Assembly: GCA_903839845.1 (NCBI GenBank)
Contig: CAIMEA010000004.1
Coordinates: 1-64,000, forward strand
From: an uncultured Hyphomicrobiales bacterium
GTDB taxonomy: Bacteria; Pseudomonadota; Alphaproteobacteria; Rhizobiales; Xanthobacteraceae
Length of the DNA stretch: 64,000 nt
Direction: 5' to 3'
The translations under genes were made by a program, and so were the position numbers. The notes under the pieces are model-generated. The model was not told the DNA's origin, did no database searches, and was given only the letters and a program-made list of their open reading frames with translations. This document shows positions 18,159 through 27,635 of the stretch, piece by piece (positions within the stretch are counted from its first letter, which is position 1; every line of letters starts with the position of its first letter).

Positions 18159-18305
18159 CACCTCTCCCATCGGGAGAGGTCGGATCGCGATAGCGATCCG
18201 GGTGAGGGGTTGCGCACTATCGAGAGTCTTAGGCCCCCTCACCCCAACCCTCTCCCCCGTCAGGGCGTTCACGCCCGTCTTCGACGGGCTATGGGGGAGA
18301 GGGAG
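18159..18305. repeat. Intergenic palindromic repeat, type C (copy 1), compound
   Basis: Three or more stem-loops in 147 bases: CCTCTCCCatcGGGAGAGG, a nested GGATCGCgataGCGATCC, then CTCTCCCCCG...TGGGGGAGAG whose loop itself holds GGGCGttcaCGCCC and CCGTCttcGACGG. A simpler copy is at 47562-47622. It lies between the convergent DUF892 and lactonase genes and may also act as a weak bidirectional transcript end. Confidence 0.7.
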
Positions 18306-18326
18306 CACACCGAGTGCGACGCGACG

Positions 18327-19292
18327 TCATCCCCCCACCGCACCCTGCGTGTTGACGTAGAGCGCATACAGCGAATGCGCGGCCGCCATGAACAGGCGGT
18401 TGCGCTTTCGGCCGCCGAAACAGACATTGGCGCAGCGCTCCGGCAGCGAGATATGCCCGAGCGGCTCGCCTTGCGGCGAAAACATCCGCACGCCGTCCAG
18501 CTCCGGTGACATGCCCCAGCCACACCACAGATTGCCGTCGACATCGACGCGAAAGCCGTCCGGCGTGCCCTGTGGCCCGGAATCGATCAGCAGCTTGCGA
18601 TTGGAGATCTTGTCGCCGGACGGCGCGACGTCGAAAGACAAAATCGTGCGCGGCTCGGCGCGCGACTCGACGATGTAGAGCTTCTTCTCGTCCGGCGAGA
18701 ACGCCAGCCCGTTCGGTGCCTTGATGTCATCGGCAATCACGCTCATCGCTCCGCTCTGCCCGTCGACGCGATAGACATTCATCGGCAGTTCGGCGTCGCG
18801 CTGGTCGCCCTCGTAATTGCTGAGCAGGCCGAATTGCGGATCGGTGAACCAGATCGACCCGTCCGACTTCACCACGATGTCGTTCGGTGAATTCAGCCTT
18901 TTGCCGTTGAATTTTTCGGCGATCACGGTGATCGAGCCATCGATCTCGGTGCGCACGACGCGGCCAAGATGCTCGCAAGTAATCAGTCGTCCCTGGCGGT
19001 CGCGGGTATTGCCGTTGCCGTAATTCGACGGCTTGCGGAAAACGCCGACCGCGCCTGTCTCCTCGTCCCATTTCAGCATGCGATTGTTCGGAATATCGCT
19101 CCAGATGACGCAGCGCATGTCGCCGATCCAGACCGGCCCCTCGCCCCAGCGCGTACCGGTGTAGAGTTGCTCGACGCTCGATAGCGGCAAATGATATTTC
19201 TTGAAGCGCGGATCGAGCGCGGTAATCAGCGGATCGGGATAGCGCAGGCTTGGTGTCCAAGAATTTGACGTCCACGAATTGGGCTCAGACAT
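18327..19292 (-). CDS. SMP-30/gluconolactonase family lactonase
   Basis: 321-residue six-bladed beta-propeller of the SMP-30/Gnl/LRE family, which hydrolyses sugar lactones with a divalent metal. Landmarks: GTRWGEGPVWIG (metal-binding Glu in GEGP), NGNTRDRQGRLITCEH, NSPNDIVVKSDGSIWFTDP (metal Asn and Asp), APNGLAFSPDEKKLYIVES and DGFRVDVDGNLWCG. The ATG at 19292 precedes MSEPNSW; the upstream frame overlaps mutY and is discarded. No signal peptide is apparent. Substrate unknown. It is 29 nt downstream of mutY on the same strand. Confidence 0.9.
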   Translation of the reverse strand: MSEPNSWTSNSWTPSLRYPDPLITALDPRFKKYHLPLSSVEQLYTGTRWGEGPVWIGDMRCVIWSDIPNNRMLKWDEETGAVGVFRKPSNYGNGNTRDRQGRLITCEHLGRVVRTEIDGSITVIAEKFNGKRLNSPNDIVVKSDGSIWFTDPQFGLLSNYEGDQRDAELPMNVYRVDGQSGAMSVIADDIKAPNGLAFSPDEKKLYIVESRAEPRTILSFDVAPSGDKISNRKLLIDSGPQGTPDGFRVDVDGNLWCGWGMSPELDGVRMFSPQGEPLGHISLPERCANVCFGGRKRNRLFMAAAHSLYALYVNTQGAVGG

Positions 19293-19321
19293 TTTCGTTT
19301 CCCCGGATATTTTATCTCTCG

Positions 19322-20410
19322 TCAGTCTAGCGCAGCGCTGAGAACTTTGCGCATCACAGTCGGTAGCGCCTCGCCGGTCAAGCCCGACACCTTGGCCCAG
19401 CGCGCGCCTTTGGGCGCCCGGGTGCCGCGCGGCAGCTCGGCGACATACACAGTCAGCCGCAGCGGAAAATGCGTGAACACATGCGTGACTTCGCCGCCGA
19501 GCTTTCGCCACTTCGCCTTTAACGGCGCGGCGTCGAGCGCCGTCTTCAAATCGAAATCATGCGCCCAGTCGCTGCCCGGCACTTCGGTCATCGAACCGAG
19601 CAAACCTTTCTCCGGCCGCTGGCGCAGCAAGACCTCTAGATTCTTTTGGCCATCGGCGCGCAGCGCGACGAAGGCCGCGCCAAAGCGCTGCTTGCCTTCG
19701 CGCTTGGGCGCCTTGCGCGGAAAGGTCTCCTGGTCGCCGCGCGCGCGGGCCATGCACGCATCGTTCCACGGACACAGAACGCAAGCCGGCTTCTTCGGCG
19801 AACAGATCGTGGCGCCGAGATCCATGAAGCTTTGCGCGAAATCGCCGGAGCGGCGCGGCGGCAACAACGACGCCGCCAATCGCTTGATCTCCGGCTTCGC
19901 CGCCGGCATCGCTTGTTCAACCGCATAAAGCCGTGTCACCACGCGCTCGACATTGCCGTCGACCGGCACCGCCGGCAGATCGAAAGCAATCGAACCGACG
20001 GCCGCCGCGGTGTAGTCGCCGATGCCGGGCAACGCGCGAAGCGCGTCGAGATCGGCGGGGAAGATTCCGCCGTGCCGCTCGACCACCGCTCTGGCGCAGG
20101 CGTGCAGATTGCGGGCGCGGGCGTAATAGCCAAGCCCGGCCCAGGCGCGCAGTACATCGTCGAGCGGCGCTTGCGCCAGTGCCTCCACCGTCGGCCAGCG
20201 CGTCAGGAATTTGGTGAAGTAAGGCCCGACCGTTTTCACGGTGGTCTGCTGCAACATGATTTCCGACAGCCACACCGCATAGGGGTCGGCTTTGCGGCCC
20301 GCGCGCGCGCGCCACGGCAGCACGCGGCGGTGGCGGTCGTACCAGGCCAGGAGGTCGGCCGGGTCGGCGGCGGATTTCTTTCGCTTAAGGGGCCGGACTG
20401 CTACGGTCAT
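19322..20410 (-). CDS. mutY: A/G-specific adenine glycosylase
   Basis: 362 residues. Removes adenine opposite 8-oxoguanine in base-excision repair. In order: WLSEIMLQQT with the catalytic Glu, LPGIGDYTAAAVGSIAF helix-hairpin-helix, VPVDGNVERVVTRL with the catalytic Asp, the iron-sulfur loop CSPKKPACVLCPWNDAC (C-X6-C-X2-C-X5-C), and a C-terminal Nudix-like 8-oxoG recognition domain. ATG 20410. Divergent from the DUF721 gene across 29 bases; the order mutY, DUF721, dsbA, smc is a conserved alphaproteobacterial neighbourhood. Confidence 0.96.
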   Translation of the reverse strand: MTVAVRPLKRKKSAADPADLLAWYDRHRRVLPWRARAGRKADPYAVWLSEIMLQQTTVKTVGPYFTKFLTRWPTVEALAQAPLDDVLRAWAGLGYYARARNLHACARAVVERHGGIFPADLDALRALPGIGDYTAAAVGSIAFDLPAVPVDGNVERVVTRLYAVEQAMPAAKPEIKRLAASLLPPRRSGDFAQSFMDLGATICSPKKPACVLCPWNDACMARARGDQETFPRKAPKREGKQRFGAAFVALRADGQKNLEVLLRQRPEKGLLGSMTEVPGSDWAHDFDLKTALDAAPLKAKWRKLGGEVTHVFTHFPLRLTVYVAELPRGTRAPKGARWAKVSGLTGEALPTVMRKVLSAALD

Positions 20411-20439
20411 TACAGCGACCTTGGCCGAGACACGACAAT

Positions 20440-20931
20440 ATGAGCAAGCCCGCCCGCGGTTTTCCCCGGCCGTTGTCCGAGTTCCTCGGCGCGACGCTCG
20501 GCGGCGTGCTGAAGGAGCAGGGCTTTGCCTCGACCGAAATCATCGCCCGCTGGGCCGACATCGTCGGCCAGGAAATCGCCGCCCACAGTGAGCCGATGAA
20601 AATCAACTGGCCGCGCGTCAAAAACGACACCGGCGACGACGACCAGAGCGAACCGGCCACCTTGGTGCTCCGGGTCGAGGGGCCGATGGCGCTGGAAATC
20701 CAGCATCTGTCGGCGGTCATATTGGAGCGGGTGAACCGCTTTTTTGGCTGGCAGGCGATCGGCCGCATCACCTTGCGACAGGCGCCTCTGCACCGGCAAA
20801 GTTCAAAAAAGATGCCCGCCCCGCCCGATCCCGCCGTTACAGCCCGCCTTGCCGACGCCATGCCGGAAGTCGAGGACGAGGCCCTGCGCCAGGCGCTGGC
20901 ACGGCTGGGGGCGTCGATCAAACGAAAGTGA
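20440..20931 (+). CDS. DUF721 (DciA-like) protein
   Basis: 163 residues. The N-terminal half has the DUF721 pattern: RPLSEFLGATLGGVLKEQGF, ARWADIVGQEIAAHSEP, then LVLRVEGPMALEIQHLSAVILERVNRFFGWQAIGRITL. The family includes DciA, the replicative-helicase operator of many bacteria that lack DnaC, so a role in loading DnaB is possible by homology. The C-terminal third (after residue 120) is low-complexity and then a short amphipathic helix. Starts at ATG 20440, first gene of a cluster leading to dsbA and smc. Confidence 0.87.
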   Translation: MSKPARGFPRPLSEFLGATLGGVLKEQGFASTEIIARWADIVGQEIAAHSEPMKINWPRVKNDTGDDDQSEPATLVLRVEGPMALEIQHLSAVILERVNRFFGWQAIGRITLRQAPLHRQSSKKMPAPPDPAVTARLADAMPEVEDEALRQALARLGASIKRK

Positions 20932-21057
20932 CAAGATTTTTGGTCCGGTGTCCGGCCCCGCCGGGCGGCCCTTGGCTTTATGGCCCGCCATTGCCACAAT
21001 TGTCCTGTCCAGCTAGCAAGCCATTCTGAACCGGTATTTCACCTTACGGAGATTCCA

Positions 21058-21726
21058 TTGCGCCTCACCCGACGTGAATTCTGCCAGGGCACCGCCACCG
21101 TGGCGCTCGCCACCGCTTTCGGCCTGTCGACCCTGCCGCCGTTCTCCGGCGAAGCGCTGGCCCAGGCCAAGGTGTCCGAGGTCGAACTGATGGCGCCCGG
21201 CGCCCTGCCCGACATGGTCATGGGCGACGCCAAGGCGCCGGTCACAATCATCGAATACGCCTCGATGACCTGCCCGCACTGCGCGCATTTCACCGAGACC
21301 ACATTCCCGGAACTCAAGAAGCGCTACATCGACACCGGCAGAGTGCGCTTCATCTTCCGCGAGTTCCCGCTCGATCAGCTGGCCGCCGCCGCCTTCATGC
21401 TGGCGCGCTGCGCCGGCGAGACCGACCCCGGCAAATATTTCACCCTGGTCGACACCATGTTCCGCCAGCAGCGTGTCTGGGCGGTCGAAAAGCCGCTGCC
21501 GCCCTTGCTGGCCCTGGCCAAGCAGGCCGGCTTCACGCAAGCTTCGTTCGAAGCCTGCTTGCAGAACCAGAAGCTGCTCGACGGCATCGAGGCAGTCCGC
21601 ACCCGCGCCACCGACAAGTTCAAGGTGCAGTCGACGCCCTCTTTCTTCATCAACGGCACTTTGACCGCCGGCGCGCTGACGATCGAGGACATGGCCAAGC
21701 AGATCGACCCGCTGCTGAAAAGCTGA
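21058..21726 (+). CDS. Tat-exported DsbA-like thioredoxin-fold protein
   Basis: About 222 residues. I place the start at the TTG at 21058, with GGAG ten bases upstream. The signal peptide has LTRREFCQG, a twin-arginine motif, then a hydrophobic stretch ending SGEALAQA, indicating Tat export. The mature part is DsbA/BdbD-like: APVTIIEYASMTCPHC with the C72-P-H-C75 active site, REFPLDQLAAAAFMLARCAG, and the cis-proline loop QSTPSFFING. Function is oxidation or isomerisation of periplasmic disulfides. Lies before smc as in related genomes. An ATG/GTG start further upstream (20980) would spoil the signal peptide. Confidence 0.88.
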   Translation: MRLTRREFCQGTATVALATAFGLSTLPPFSGEALAQAKVSEVELMAPGALPDMVMGDAKAPVTIIEYASMTCPHCAHFTETTFPELKKRYIDTGRVRFIFREFPLDQLAAAAFMLARCAGETDPGKYFTLVDTMFRQQRVWAVEKPLPPLLALAKQAGFTQASFEACLQNQKLLDGIEAVRTRATDKFKVQSTPSFFINGTLTAGALTIEDMAKQIDPLLKS

Positions 21727-21761
21727 TCGCGCCCGGTTTTTTAAGCTGATTTCGCTTTGAA

Positions 21762-21786
21762 GCCGCTCCCCGATACCGGGAGCGGC
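21762..21786 (+). terminator. Strong hairpin after the dsbA-like gene
   Basis: GCCGCTCCC (21762-21770) pairs perfectly with GGGAGCGGC (21778-21786) around CGATACC. It lies 36 bases after the dsbA-like stop. The only T-run downstream starts about ten bases later (in CTATTTTTCG), so it is an imperfect intrinsic terminator and may instead protect the transcript end. Confidence 0.45.
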
Positions 21787-22010
21787 GCCGCAAGGCTATT
21801 TTTCGCTAATCCACAGCCGAAAGGTCTGGAAAACCGGGCTTTTTGATCGCATCTCTGTTGCTCCCGGGGACACGAAAATTCATTCTCCCGGCGAACGCGG
21901 CACCTATATCTAGCGTCCGGGCTCTGCCCCCGGCAGATAGTTTGTATCAGTCCCTATATGACCCAGCAGGAACGTCGGGCGTTCACCCTGCGCGGGTTGA
22001 GGCCTAAAGC

Positions 22011-25000
22011 ATGAAGCTTACGCGGCTCCGCCTGATCGGTTTCAAATCCTTCGTTGAACCGACCGACTTTCAAATCGAGCCGGGCCTCACCGGCGTGGTC
22101 GGGCCGAACGGCTGCGGCAAATCCAATCTGGTCGAAGCGCTGCGCTGGGTGATGGGCGAAAGCTCGTACAAATCCATGCGCGCCTCGTCGATGGACGACG
22201 TGATCTTCTCCGGCAACAACAGCCGGCCGGCGCGCAACCACGCCGAAGTCGCCATCACCATCGACAATGAAGAGCGCTCGGCGCCGGCTTTGTTCAACGA
22301 CACCGATACGCTGGAAATCGCCCGCCGCATCGAGCGCGAGGAAGGTTCCGCCTACCGCATCAACGGCCGCGAAGTGCGCGCCCGCGACGTGCAGATGGTG
22401 TTCGCCGACGCCTCGACCGGCGCGCGCTCGCCCGCCCTCGTGCATCAAGGCCGCATCGGCGAGATCATTCAGGCCAAGCCCGAGCAGCGCCGCCGGGTGC
22501 TGGAAGAAGCCGCCGGCGTGTCTGGCCTGCATGCCCGCCGCCATGAAGCCGAACTGCGCCTCAAGGCCGCCGAAGCCAATCTGCTGCGCATCGAGGACGT
22601 CATCGGCCAGTTGGCCGGGCAGATGGAAGCGCTGAAGAAGCAGGCCCGTCAGGCGATCCGCTATCGCACCGTCTCGGCGCAAGTGCGCAAGTCGGAAGCA
22701 ACGCTTTATCATTTGCGCTGGACCGCCGCGTCCGCCGAACTCGCCGCCGCCGAGCAGGCCAAGGACGAAGCGTTCAGCGAAGTCGCCGCCCGCACCGGCG
22801 CGCAGGCCGAAGCCTCGACACGCCAGGCCAACACGTCGGCGACGTTGCCGCCATTGCGCGAAGCCGAGGCCCGCGCCGGCGCAGCGCTTCATCGTCTCAA
22901 TGTCGCGATGCAGGAACTCGACCGCGAAGAAACCCGCGCCAAGGATCGCATTGCCGAACTCGATCTGCGTCTGGTGCAGTTCGCCGCCGACCGCGAGCGC
23001 GAGCAGAAGCTTGCCGCCGACGCCGAAGCGGCCATCGCCCGCCTCACCGCCGAGGAAGAAAGCATCCGCGCCGAAGCCCATGCCAGCGCCGGTAAGCGCA
23101 GCGGCGTCGATGCCCGTGTCACCGAAGCGGCCGGCGCACTCACCGCCGCCGAGGCGATTTTCTCGGAATTGACCAAGCGCCTCGCCGACCTGACCGCGCA
23201 ACGCAATCAGTTGTCCAATGCCGTGCGCCAGCACAGCGATCGCGCCGCCAAGCTCGAGACCGAGATGGCGGAGATCACCCGCGAAATCGGCACTTTGCAG
23301 GCGACCGATGGTCCCGATCTGGCGACGCTGAAGGCCGCTGTCGATGAACTTCAACAGTCTGTCGCCGACGCCGAAAAAGCGGCCATCGAGGCCGAAGCCG
23401 CGCATGCCGCGGCGCGCCAGGCGCTGGAAGCCACGCGCAGTCCGTTGACGGAAGCCGAACGCCGCGTGCAGCGGCTGGAAACCGAAGCCAAGACCCTGGC
23501 CAAGGTGCTGGCGGTCGAGAACAAGAATCTGTGGCCGCCGGTCATGGACCATGTCTCGGTCGAGAAGGGCTACGAGAAGGCGCTCGGCGCCGCGCTCGGT
23601 GACGATCTCGATGCGCCGATCGATCCCTCGGCGCCGATGCGCTGGGTCGGTTCGACCATCGATCCGAGCGACCCATCGCTGCCGTCCGGCGCATCGCCTT
23701 TGTCGTCGCATGTGCAGGCGCCGGCGGAGTTGGCCCGCCGCCTCAATCAGATCGGCGTTGTCGACAAGGAATCAGGCGCCCGCCTCGCCGCGCAATTGAA
23801 GCCCGGCCAGCGGCTGGTGTCGCCGGAAGGCGACCTGTGGCGCTGGGACGGTTTTGCCGCCGCTGCGCATGCGCCGACCGGCGCCGCCCGTCGTCTCGCC
23901 GAACGCGCGCGTCTGGCCGATATCGAGGCCGAATTGGAGACCGCCCGCACCGAAGCCGAGACCGCGCGTGGCCTCGGCGAAGCGGCGCAAATCGCCTTGC
24001 AGGCCGCCGGCCTCGCCGAGACCGCCGCGCGCAACGCGTCACGCGAACGTCAGCGCGAAGCCAATGTCGGGCGCGACATGCACGACGCCGCCGAACGCGA
24101 GGTCAACCGCAACGCCGCCCGCCTCTCCGCGCTTGCCGAGGCGCAGGCGCGCCTGACCGCCAGCCGCGACGAAACCGCCGCCGCCCGCGCGCAAGCCGAA
24201 CAGGCTTTGGCCGCGCTGGCCCCGGCCGCCGATCTTGAAACCGAGCTGACTGGCGTACGCGACGACATTACGGGAAAGCGCGCCCATCTTGCCGAAGTGC
24301 GCGCCGAGCAGCAGGCAATCGCCCGCGAAGCCGAACTGGCCGACCGCCGCCTGATTCAGGTCGGCACCGACAAGACCGGCTGGGTCCAGCGCCAGGAAGG
24401 CGCGCGCAGCCAGATGGCCACGCTGGAACAGCGCGTCGCCGAGGCGACGCATGACCGGGCCGAACTGGAAAACGCGCCCGCCATTTTCGCCGACCGGCGC
24501 GAGGCGCTGATCAACGAAGTCAAGATCGCCGAAAACGAGCGCCGCGAAGCCGCCGACCGTTTGCAGGAAGCCGAAACCGCTTTGGCGGAAGCCGACCGCG
24601 ACGCCCGCACCGCGCTGGAAGCAGCTTCGACCGCGCGCGAGGAACTCGCCCGCGCCGAGGAACGTTTCGAAGGCGCCAAAAGGCGGCTCGCCGATATCGC
24701 CCGCGAGATCCATGACATGCTGGAAATCGAGCCGGCCGGCGTTGCCGAACTGGCGGAATTGCAGCCGGATCAAGCGTTGCCGGAACTCGCCGATGTCGAG
24801 GCGACGTTGGAGCGGCTGCGCCGCGAGCGCGAACGTCTCGGTGCCGTGAACCTTCGTGCCGAAGAGGAACTGGTCGAGGTCGAGACCCAGCACACCTCCT
24901 TGACCGCCGAGCGCGACGATCTGGTCGAAGCGATCAAGAAGCTGCGGATGGGCATCCAGAGCCTCAACCGCGAGGCGCGCGAGCGCCTGCTGGCCTCGTT

Positions 25001-25463
25001 CCAGCAGGTCAACGCGCACTTCCAGCAGCTTTTCACCAAGCTGTTCAACGGCGGCACCGCCGAACTGCAGCTGATCGAGAGCGACGATCCGCTCGAAGCG
25101 GGCCTCGAAATCCTTGCCAAGCCGCCTGGCAAGAAGCCGGCGACTTTGTCGCTGCTCTCGGGCGGCGAGCAGGCGCTGACCGCGCTGGCGCTGATTTTTG
25201 CGGTGTTTTTGACCAACCCGGCGCCGATCTGCGTGCTCGACGAAGTCGACGCGCCGCTCGACGATCACAATGTCGAGCGTTTCTGCGACATGCTCGACGA
25301 AATGACCCGCTCCACCGACACCCGCTTCGTGATCATCACGCACAACCCGATCACCATGGCCCGCATGAACCGGTTGTTCGGCGTCACCATGGCGGAGCGT
25401 GGCGTGTCGCAACTGGTGTCGGTCGATCTGGAAGCCGCCGTCCGCTTCCGCGAAGCGGGCTGA
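22011..25463 (+). CDS. smc: Chromosome segregation protein SMC
   Basis: 1150-residue condensin ATPase. Walker A GPNGCGKSN at 31-39, long coiled coil, short central hinge around residues 500-590 (NLWPPVMDHVSVEKGYEKALGAALGDD), second coiled coil, then the signature LSGGEQALTALALIFAVF and Walker B ICVLDEVDAPLDDHN near the C-terminus. Full length for alphaproteobacterial SMC, which lack a long hinge. ATG 22011 begins MKLTRLRLIGFKSF, the standard N-terminus. Two very long minus-strand open frames inside it are shadows of its Ala/Glu/Arg-rich coils. No scpA/scpB adjoin. Confidence 0.97.
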   Translation: MKLTRLRLIGFKSFVEPTDFQIEPGLTGVVGPNGCGKSNLVEALRWVMGESSYKSMRASSMDDVIFSGNNSRPARNHAEVAITIDNEERSAPALFNDTDTLEIARRIEREEGSAYRINGREVRARDVQMVFADASTGARSPALVHQGRIGEIIQAKPEQRRRVLEEAAGVSGLHARRHEAELRLKAAEANLLRIEDVIGQLAGQMEALKKQARQAIRYRTVSAQVRKSEATLYHLRWTAASAELAAAEQAKDEAFSEVAARTGAQAEASTRQANTSATLPPLREAEARAGAALHRLNVAMQELDREETRAKDRIAELDLRLVQFAADREREQKLAADAEAAIARLTAEEESIRAEAHASAGKRSGVDARVTEAAGALTAAEAIFSELTKRLADLTAQRNQLSNAVRQHSDRAAKLETEMAEITREIGTLQATDGPDLATLKAAVDELQQSVADAEKAAIEAEAAHAAARQALEATRSPLTEAERRVQRLETEAKTLAKVLAVENKNLWPPVMDHVSVEKGYEKALGAALGDDLDAPIDPSAPMRWVGSTIDPSDPSLPSGASPLSSHVQAPAELARRLNQIGVVDKESGARLAAQLKPGQRLVSPEGDLWRWDGFAAAAHAPTGAARRLAERARLADIEAELETARTEAETARGLGEAAQIALQAAGLAETAARNASRERQREANVGRDMHDAAEREVNRNAARLSALAEAQARLTASRDETAAARAQAEQALAALAPAADLETELTGVRDDITGKRAHLAEVRAEQQAIAREAELADRRLIQVGTDKTGWVQRQEGARSQMATLEQRVAEATHDRAELENAPAIFADRREALINEVKIAENERREAADRLQEAETALAEADRDARTALEAASTAREELARAEERFEGAKRRLADIAREIHDMLEIEPAGVAELAELQPDQALPELADVEATLERLRRERERLGAVNLRAEEELVEVETQHTSLTAERDDLVEAIKKLRMGIQSLNREARERLLASFQQVNAHFQQLFTKLFNGGTAELQLIESDDPLEAGLEILAKPPGKKPATLSLLSGGEQALTALALIFAVFLTNPAPICVLDEVDAPLDDHNVERFCDMLDEMTRSTDTRFVIITHNPITMARMNRLFGVTMAERGVSQLVSVDLEAAVRFREAG

Positions 25464-25603
25464 GGTCTGTCGCCCACCTGCAAAAATAATTTGAAACCGC
25501 GTACTGGGGTGCGGAACCAATCCCGGCTGCCGCTGTTATTGACACACTAGCGTTTCAGCCGGGCGGCTCCCCCCTTACCCCCCGAATAGCCGTCTGGTGA
25601 AAA
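25464..25603. other. Non-coding gap after smc
   Basis: Together with the terminator and the following 140 bases this makes a 310-base stretch without a gene. I see a TTGACA at 25539-25544 but no convincing -10 element at the right distance, and a C-rich run at 25570-25580. No open frame with a ribosome site is present. A short RNA ending at the terminator at 25604 is possible but not supported by a clear promoter. Confidence 0.4.
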
Positions 25604-25634
25604 GGCCTCGAACTCCGGTTCGAGGCCTTTTTTC
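25604..25634 (+). terminator. Intrinsic terminator downstream of smc
   Basis: Perfect ten-pair stem GGCCTCGAAC (25604-25613) with GTTCGAGGCC (25618-25627), loop TCCG, followed by six or seven T. It stands 140 bases after the smc stop and 140 before lemA and is the best-formed terminator in the window. Confidence 0.88.
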
Positions 25635-25773
25635 TTGTGCGTCAGAAGCTTACCGGCCAACACGCGGGGGCGGAACTTTTCGCAAAACGTGCTAGCCCTA
25701 CCCTGTTGCCATTCGCCCGCTGCCCCCACTTAAGCTAGGTTTCGTCAGTCCTTATTTTTCAGGAGCGCTCGTC

Positions 25774-26337
25774 ATGTCCACCACCGGCTGGATCGTCCTC
25801 GGCGTCATCGTCGTGATCGTCCTCTGGGCGATCAGCGTCTATAACGGTCTCGTCGCCATGCGGCAGCGGACCAATCAGGCCTTCGCCGACATCGACGTTC
25901 AGCTCAAACAGCGCTCCGACCTGATCCCCAATCTGGTGGAAACCGTGAAGGGCTACGCCGCGCACGAACGCGGCACCCTGGAAGCCGTGGTCAATGCGCG
26001 CAACGCGGCGATCGCCGCGCCCGGCGTCGAGCAGAAGGTGGCGGCCGAGAACATGCTGTCCGGTGCGCTGCGACAGTTGTTCGCACTGTCGGAGTCCTAT
26101 CCGGACCTCAAGGCCAACCAGAATTTCCAGCAACTGCAGAACGAAATCACCGACATCGAAAACAAGCTCGCCGCCTCGCGCCGCTTCTTCAACAGTTCGG
26201 TGCAGGAATACAACACCGGCATCCAGCAATTCCCGGCCGCCTTGTTCGCCGGCATTTTCGGCTTCAGCCAGCGTCCGTTCTTCGACGTCGGCGAAAATCG
26301 CGCGCAACTCGAGCAGGCGCCGAGCGTGAAGTTCTAG
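25774..26337 (+). CDS. lemA: LemA family protein
   Basis: 187 residues. One N-terminal membrane helix (WIVLGVIVVIVLWAISVY) then the LemA helical bundle with its hallmark AFADIDVQLKQRSDLIPNLVETVKGYA and LQNEITDIENKLAASRRFFNSSVQEYN. The N-terminus sits outside and the bundle faces the periplasm or cytoplasm depending on family member. Clear AGGAG before ATG 25774. It is paired with the M48 protease gene downstream, a pairing widely seen (LemA-HtpX-type), which suggests membrane-protein quality control. Confidence 0.93.
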   Translation: MSTTGWIVLGVIVVIVLWAISVYNGLVAMRQRTNQAFADIDVQLKQRSDLIPNLVETVKGYAAHERGTLEAVVNARNAAIAAPGVEQKVAAENMLSGALRQLFALSESYPDLKANQNFQQLQNEITDIENKLAASRRFFNSSVQEYNTGIQQFPAALFAGIFGFSQRPFFDVGENRAQLEQAPSVKF

Positions 26338-26360
26338 TTTCGTGCACGGACTCACTGCTT

Positions 26361-26484
26361 TTCCCGGACGCAGCGCAGCACGTCTTCGTGGTGCGTTGCA
26401 GAACCGGGATCGCCAATACCGGTTTTCGTAACGGTCCCGGCTCTGCGGCGCATCGCTAACACGCTGCGCCGCGTCCGGGACAAG
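26361..26484. repeat. Intergenic palindromic repeat, type D
   Basis: Imperfect inverted repeat filling the lemA-protease gap: outer arms TTCCCGGACGCAGCGCAGC and GCTGCGCCGCGTCCGGGAC, with internal ACCGGGATCGCCAATACCGG. The same kind of element is common between genes in Bradyrhizobium-type genomes. It splits what would otherwise be a tight lemA-htpX operon. Confidence 0.65.
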
Positions 26485-26494
26485 TGGACGCATC

Positions 26495-27628
26495 ATGGCC
26501 GCCTACGGTCTCTACACCCACATCCAGTCGAACAAGCGGCGGTCGATCGCGCTGCTGATCGGCCTGTTCCTGCTGGTCTATGTGCTGGTGTTCGCCGGCG
26601 CGCTGGTCGCCGAAGTCATGAGTGTCGGCGACGCGCCGCTGGATTATCTGATCCAGGCGGCGCTGCGCGATCTCATCATCGCCGCGCCTTTCACCACCCT
26701 TGGCGCCATTCTCTGGATCCTGATCGCCTATAAATTCCACCAGTCGATGATCGACGCCATGACCGGCGCCACCGAGGTCAGCCGGACCGACGAACCGCGT
26801 CTCTACAATCTGCTGGAAAATCTCTGCATCTCGCGCGGCATTACCATGCCGAAGCTGCGCATCGCGGACGACGACGCGCTCAACGCCTTCGCCACCGGTC
26901 TGAACGAGAAGCAATATTCCATCACTGTCACGCGCGGGCTGATTGGCGCGCTGAACGACCAGGAACTCGAAGCCGTGCTCGGCCACGAACTGACCCACAT
27001 CCGCAACGGCGACGTGCGCATGCTGGTGATCGCGCTGGTCATCGCCGGCGTGATCTCGTTCTTCGGCGAACTGGTATTCCGTATTTTCTTCCAGAACGCG
27101 TTCTACGGCGGCTTCGGCCGGCGCCGCTCCAGCAACAGCGACGACAAGAAGGGCGGCGGCGCGGTCATCGCCATCGTCATTGCCATCGCGCTGATCGTCG
27201 TCGCCTGGGTGCTGTCGATCGTCATCCGCTTCGCGCTGTCGCGTCAGCGCGAATATCTAGCCGATTCAGGCTCGGTCGAACTGACCAAGAACCCGGACGC
27301 CATGATCTCAGCCTTGCGCAAGATCGAGAATCGCGGCGAGCTGGCCAGCGCCAATTCCGCCGTGATGGAAATGTGCATCGACAATCCGCGCGTCGGCTTC
27401 GCCAACATCTTCGATACGCACCCGTCGGTCGATAAGCGTGTCGCCGCTTTGGTGCAATATGCCGGCGGTCACGATCCGGGTCCGCTGGCGATTGAAGCGC
27501 CGGAAGCGCCCGCGCAAATCCCCGGCGAGGCGCCGCCTCCGGGCCCGTGGAGCGATCCAGCCCCGGATAGCGGCAAGCCGTTTCTGCCGGGCGAGCCGCC
27601 GATCGGCGGCAAGGGGCCGTGGGGTTAG
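26495..27628 (+). CDS. M48-family membrane metalloprotease (HtpX-like)
   Basis: 377 residues. Two N-terminal membrane helices (about 18-40 and 60-80), the zinc site HELTH at 164-168 followed by IRNGD, two further helices around 175-195 and 215-245, then REYLADSGSVELTKNPDAMISAL carrying the third zinc ligand (Glu of the downstream E-x3-D). The final 60 residues are proline- and glycine-rich. It cuts misfolded membrane proteins. ATG 26495. Partner of lemA. Confidence 0.92.
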   Translation: MAAYGLYTHIQSNKRRSIALLIGLFLLVYVLVFAGALVAEVMSVGDAPLDYLIQAALRDLIIAAPFTTLGAILWILIAYKFHQSMIDAMTGATEVSRTDEPRLYNLLENLCISRGITMPKLRIADDDALNAFATGLNEKQYSITVTRGLIGALNDQELEAVLGHELTHIRNGDVRMLVIALVIAGVISFFGELVFRIFFQNAFYGGFGRRRSSNSDDKKGGGAVIAIVIAIALIVVAWVLSIVIRFALSRQREYLADSGSVELTKNPDAMISALRKIENRGELASANSAVMEMCIDNPRVGFANIFDTHPSVDKRVAALVQYAGGHDPGPLAIEAPEAPAQIPGEAPPPGPWSDPAPDSGKPFLPGEPPIGGKGPWG

Positions 27629-27635
27629 GCGGCGC

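Noticed and set aside
21954-25520. Two 490-585-codon minus-strand frames inside smc
   Set aside because: They are the antisense of GC-rich coiled-coil codons, with Gly/Arg/Phe-biased composition and no ribosome sites.
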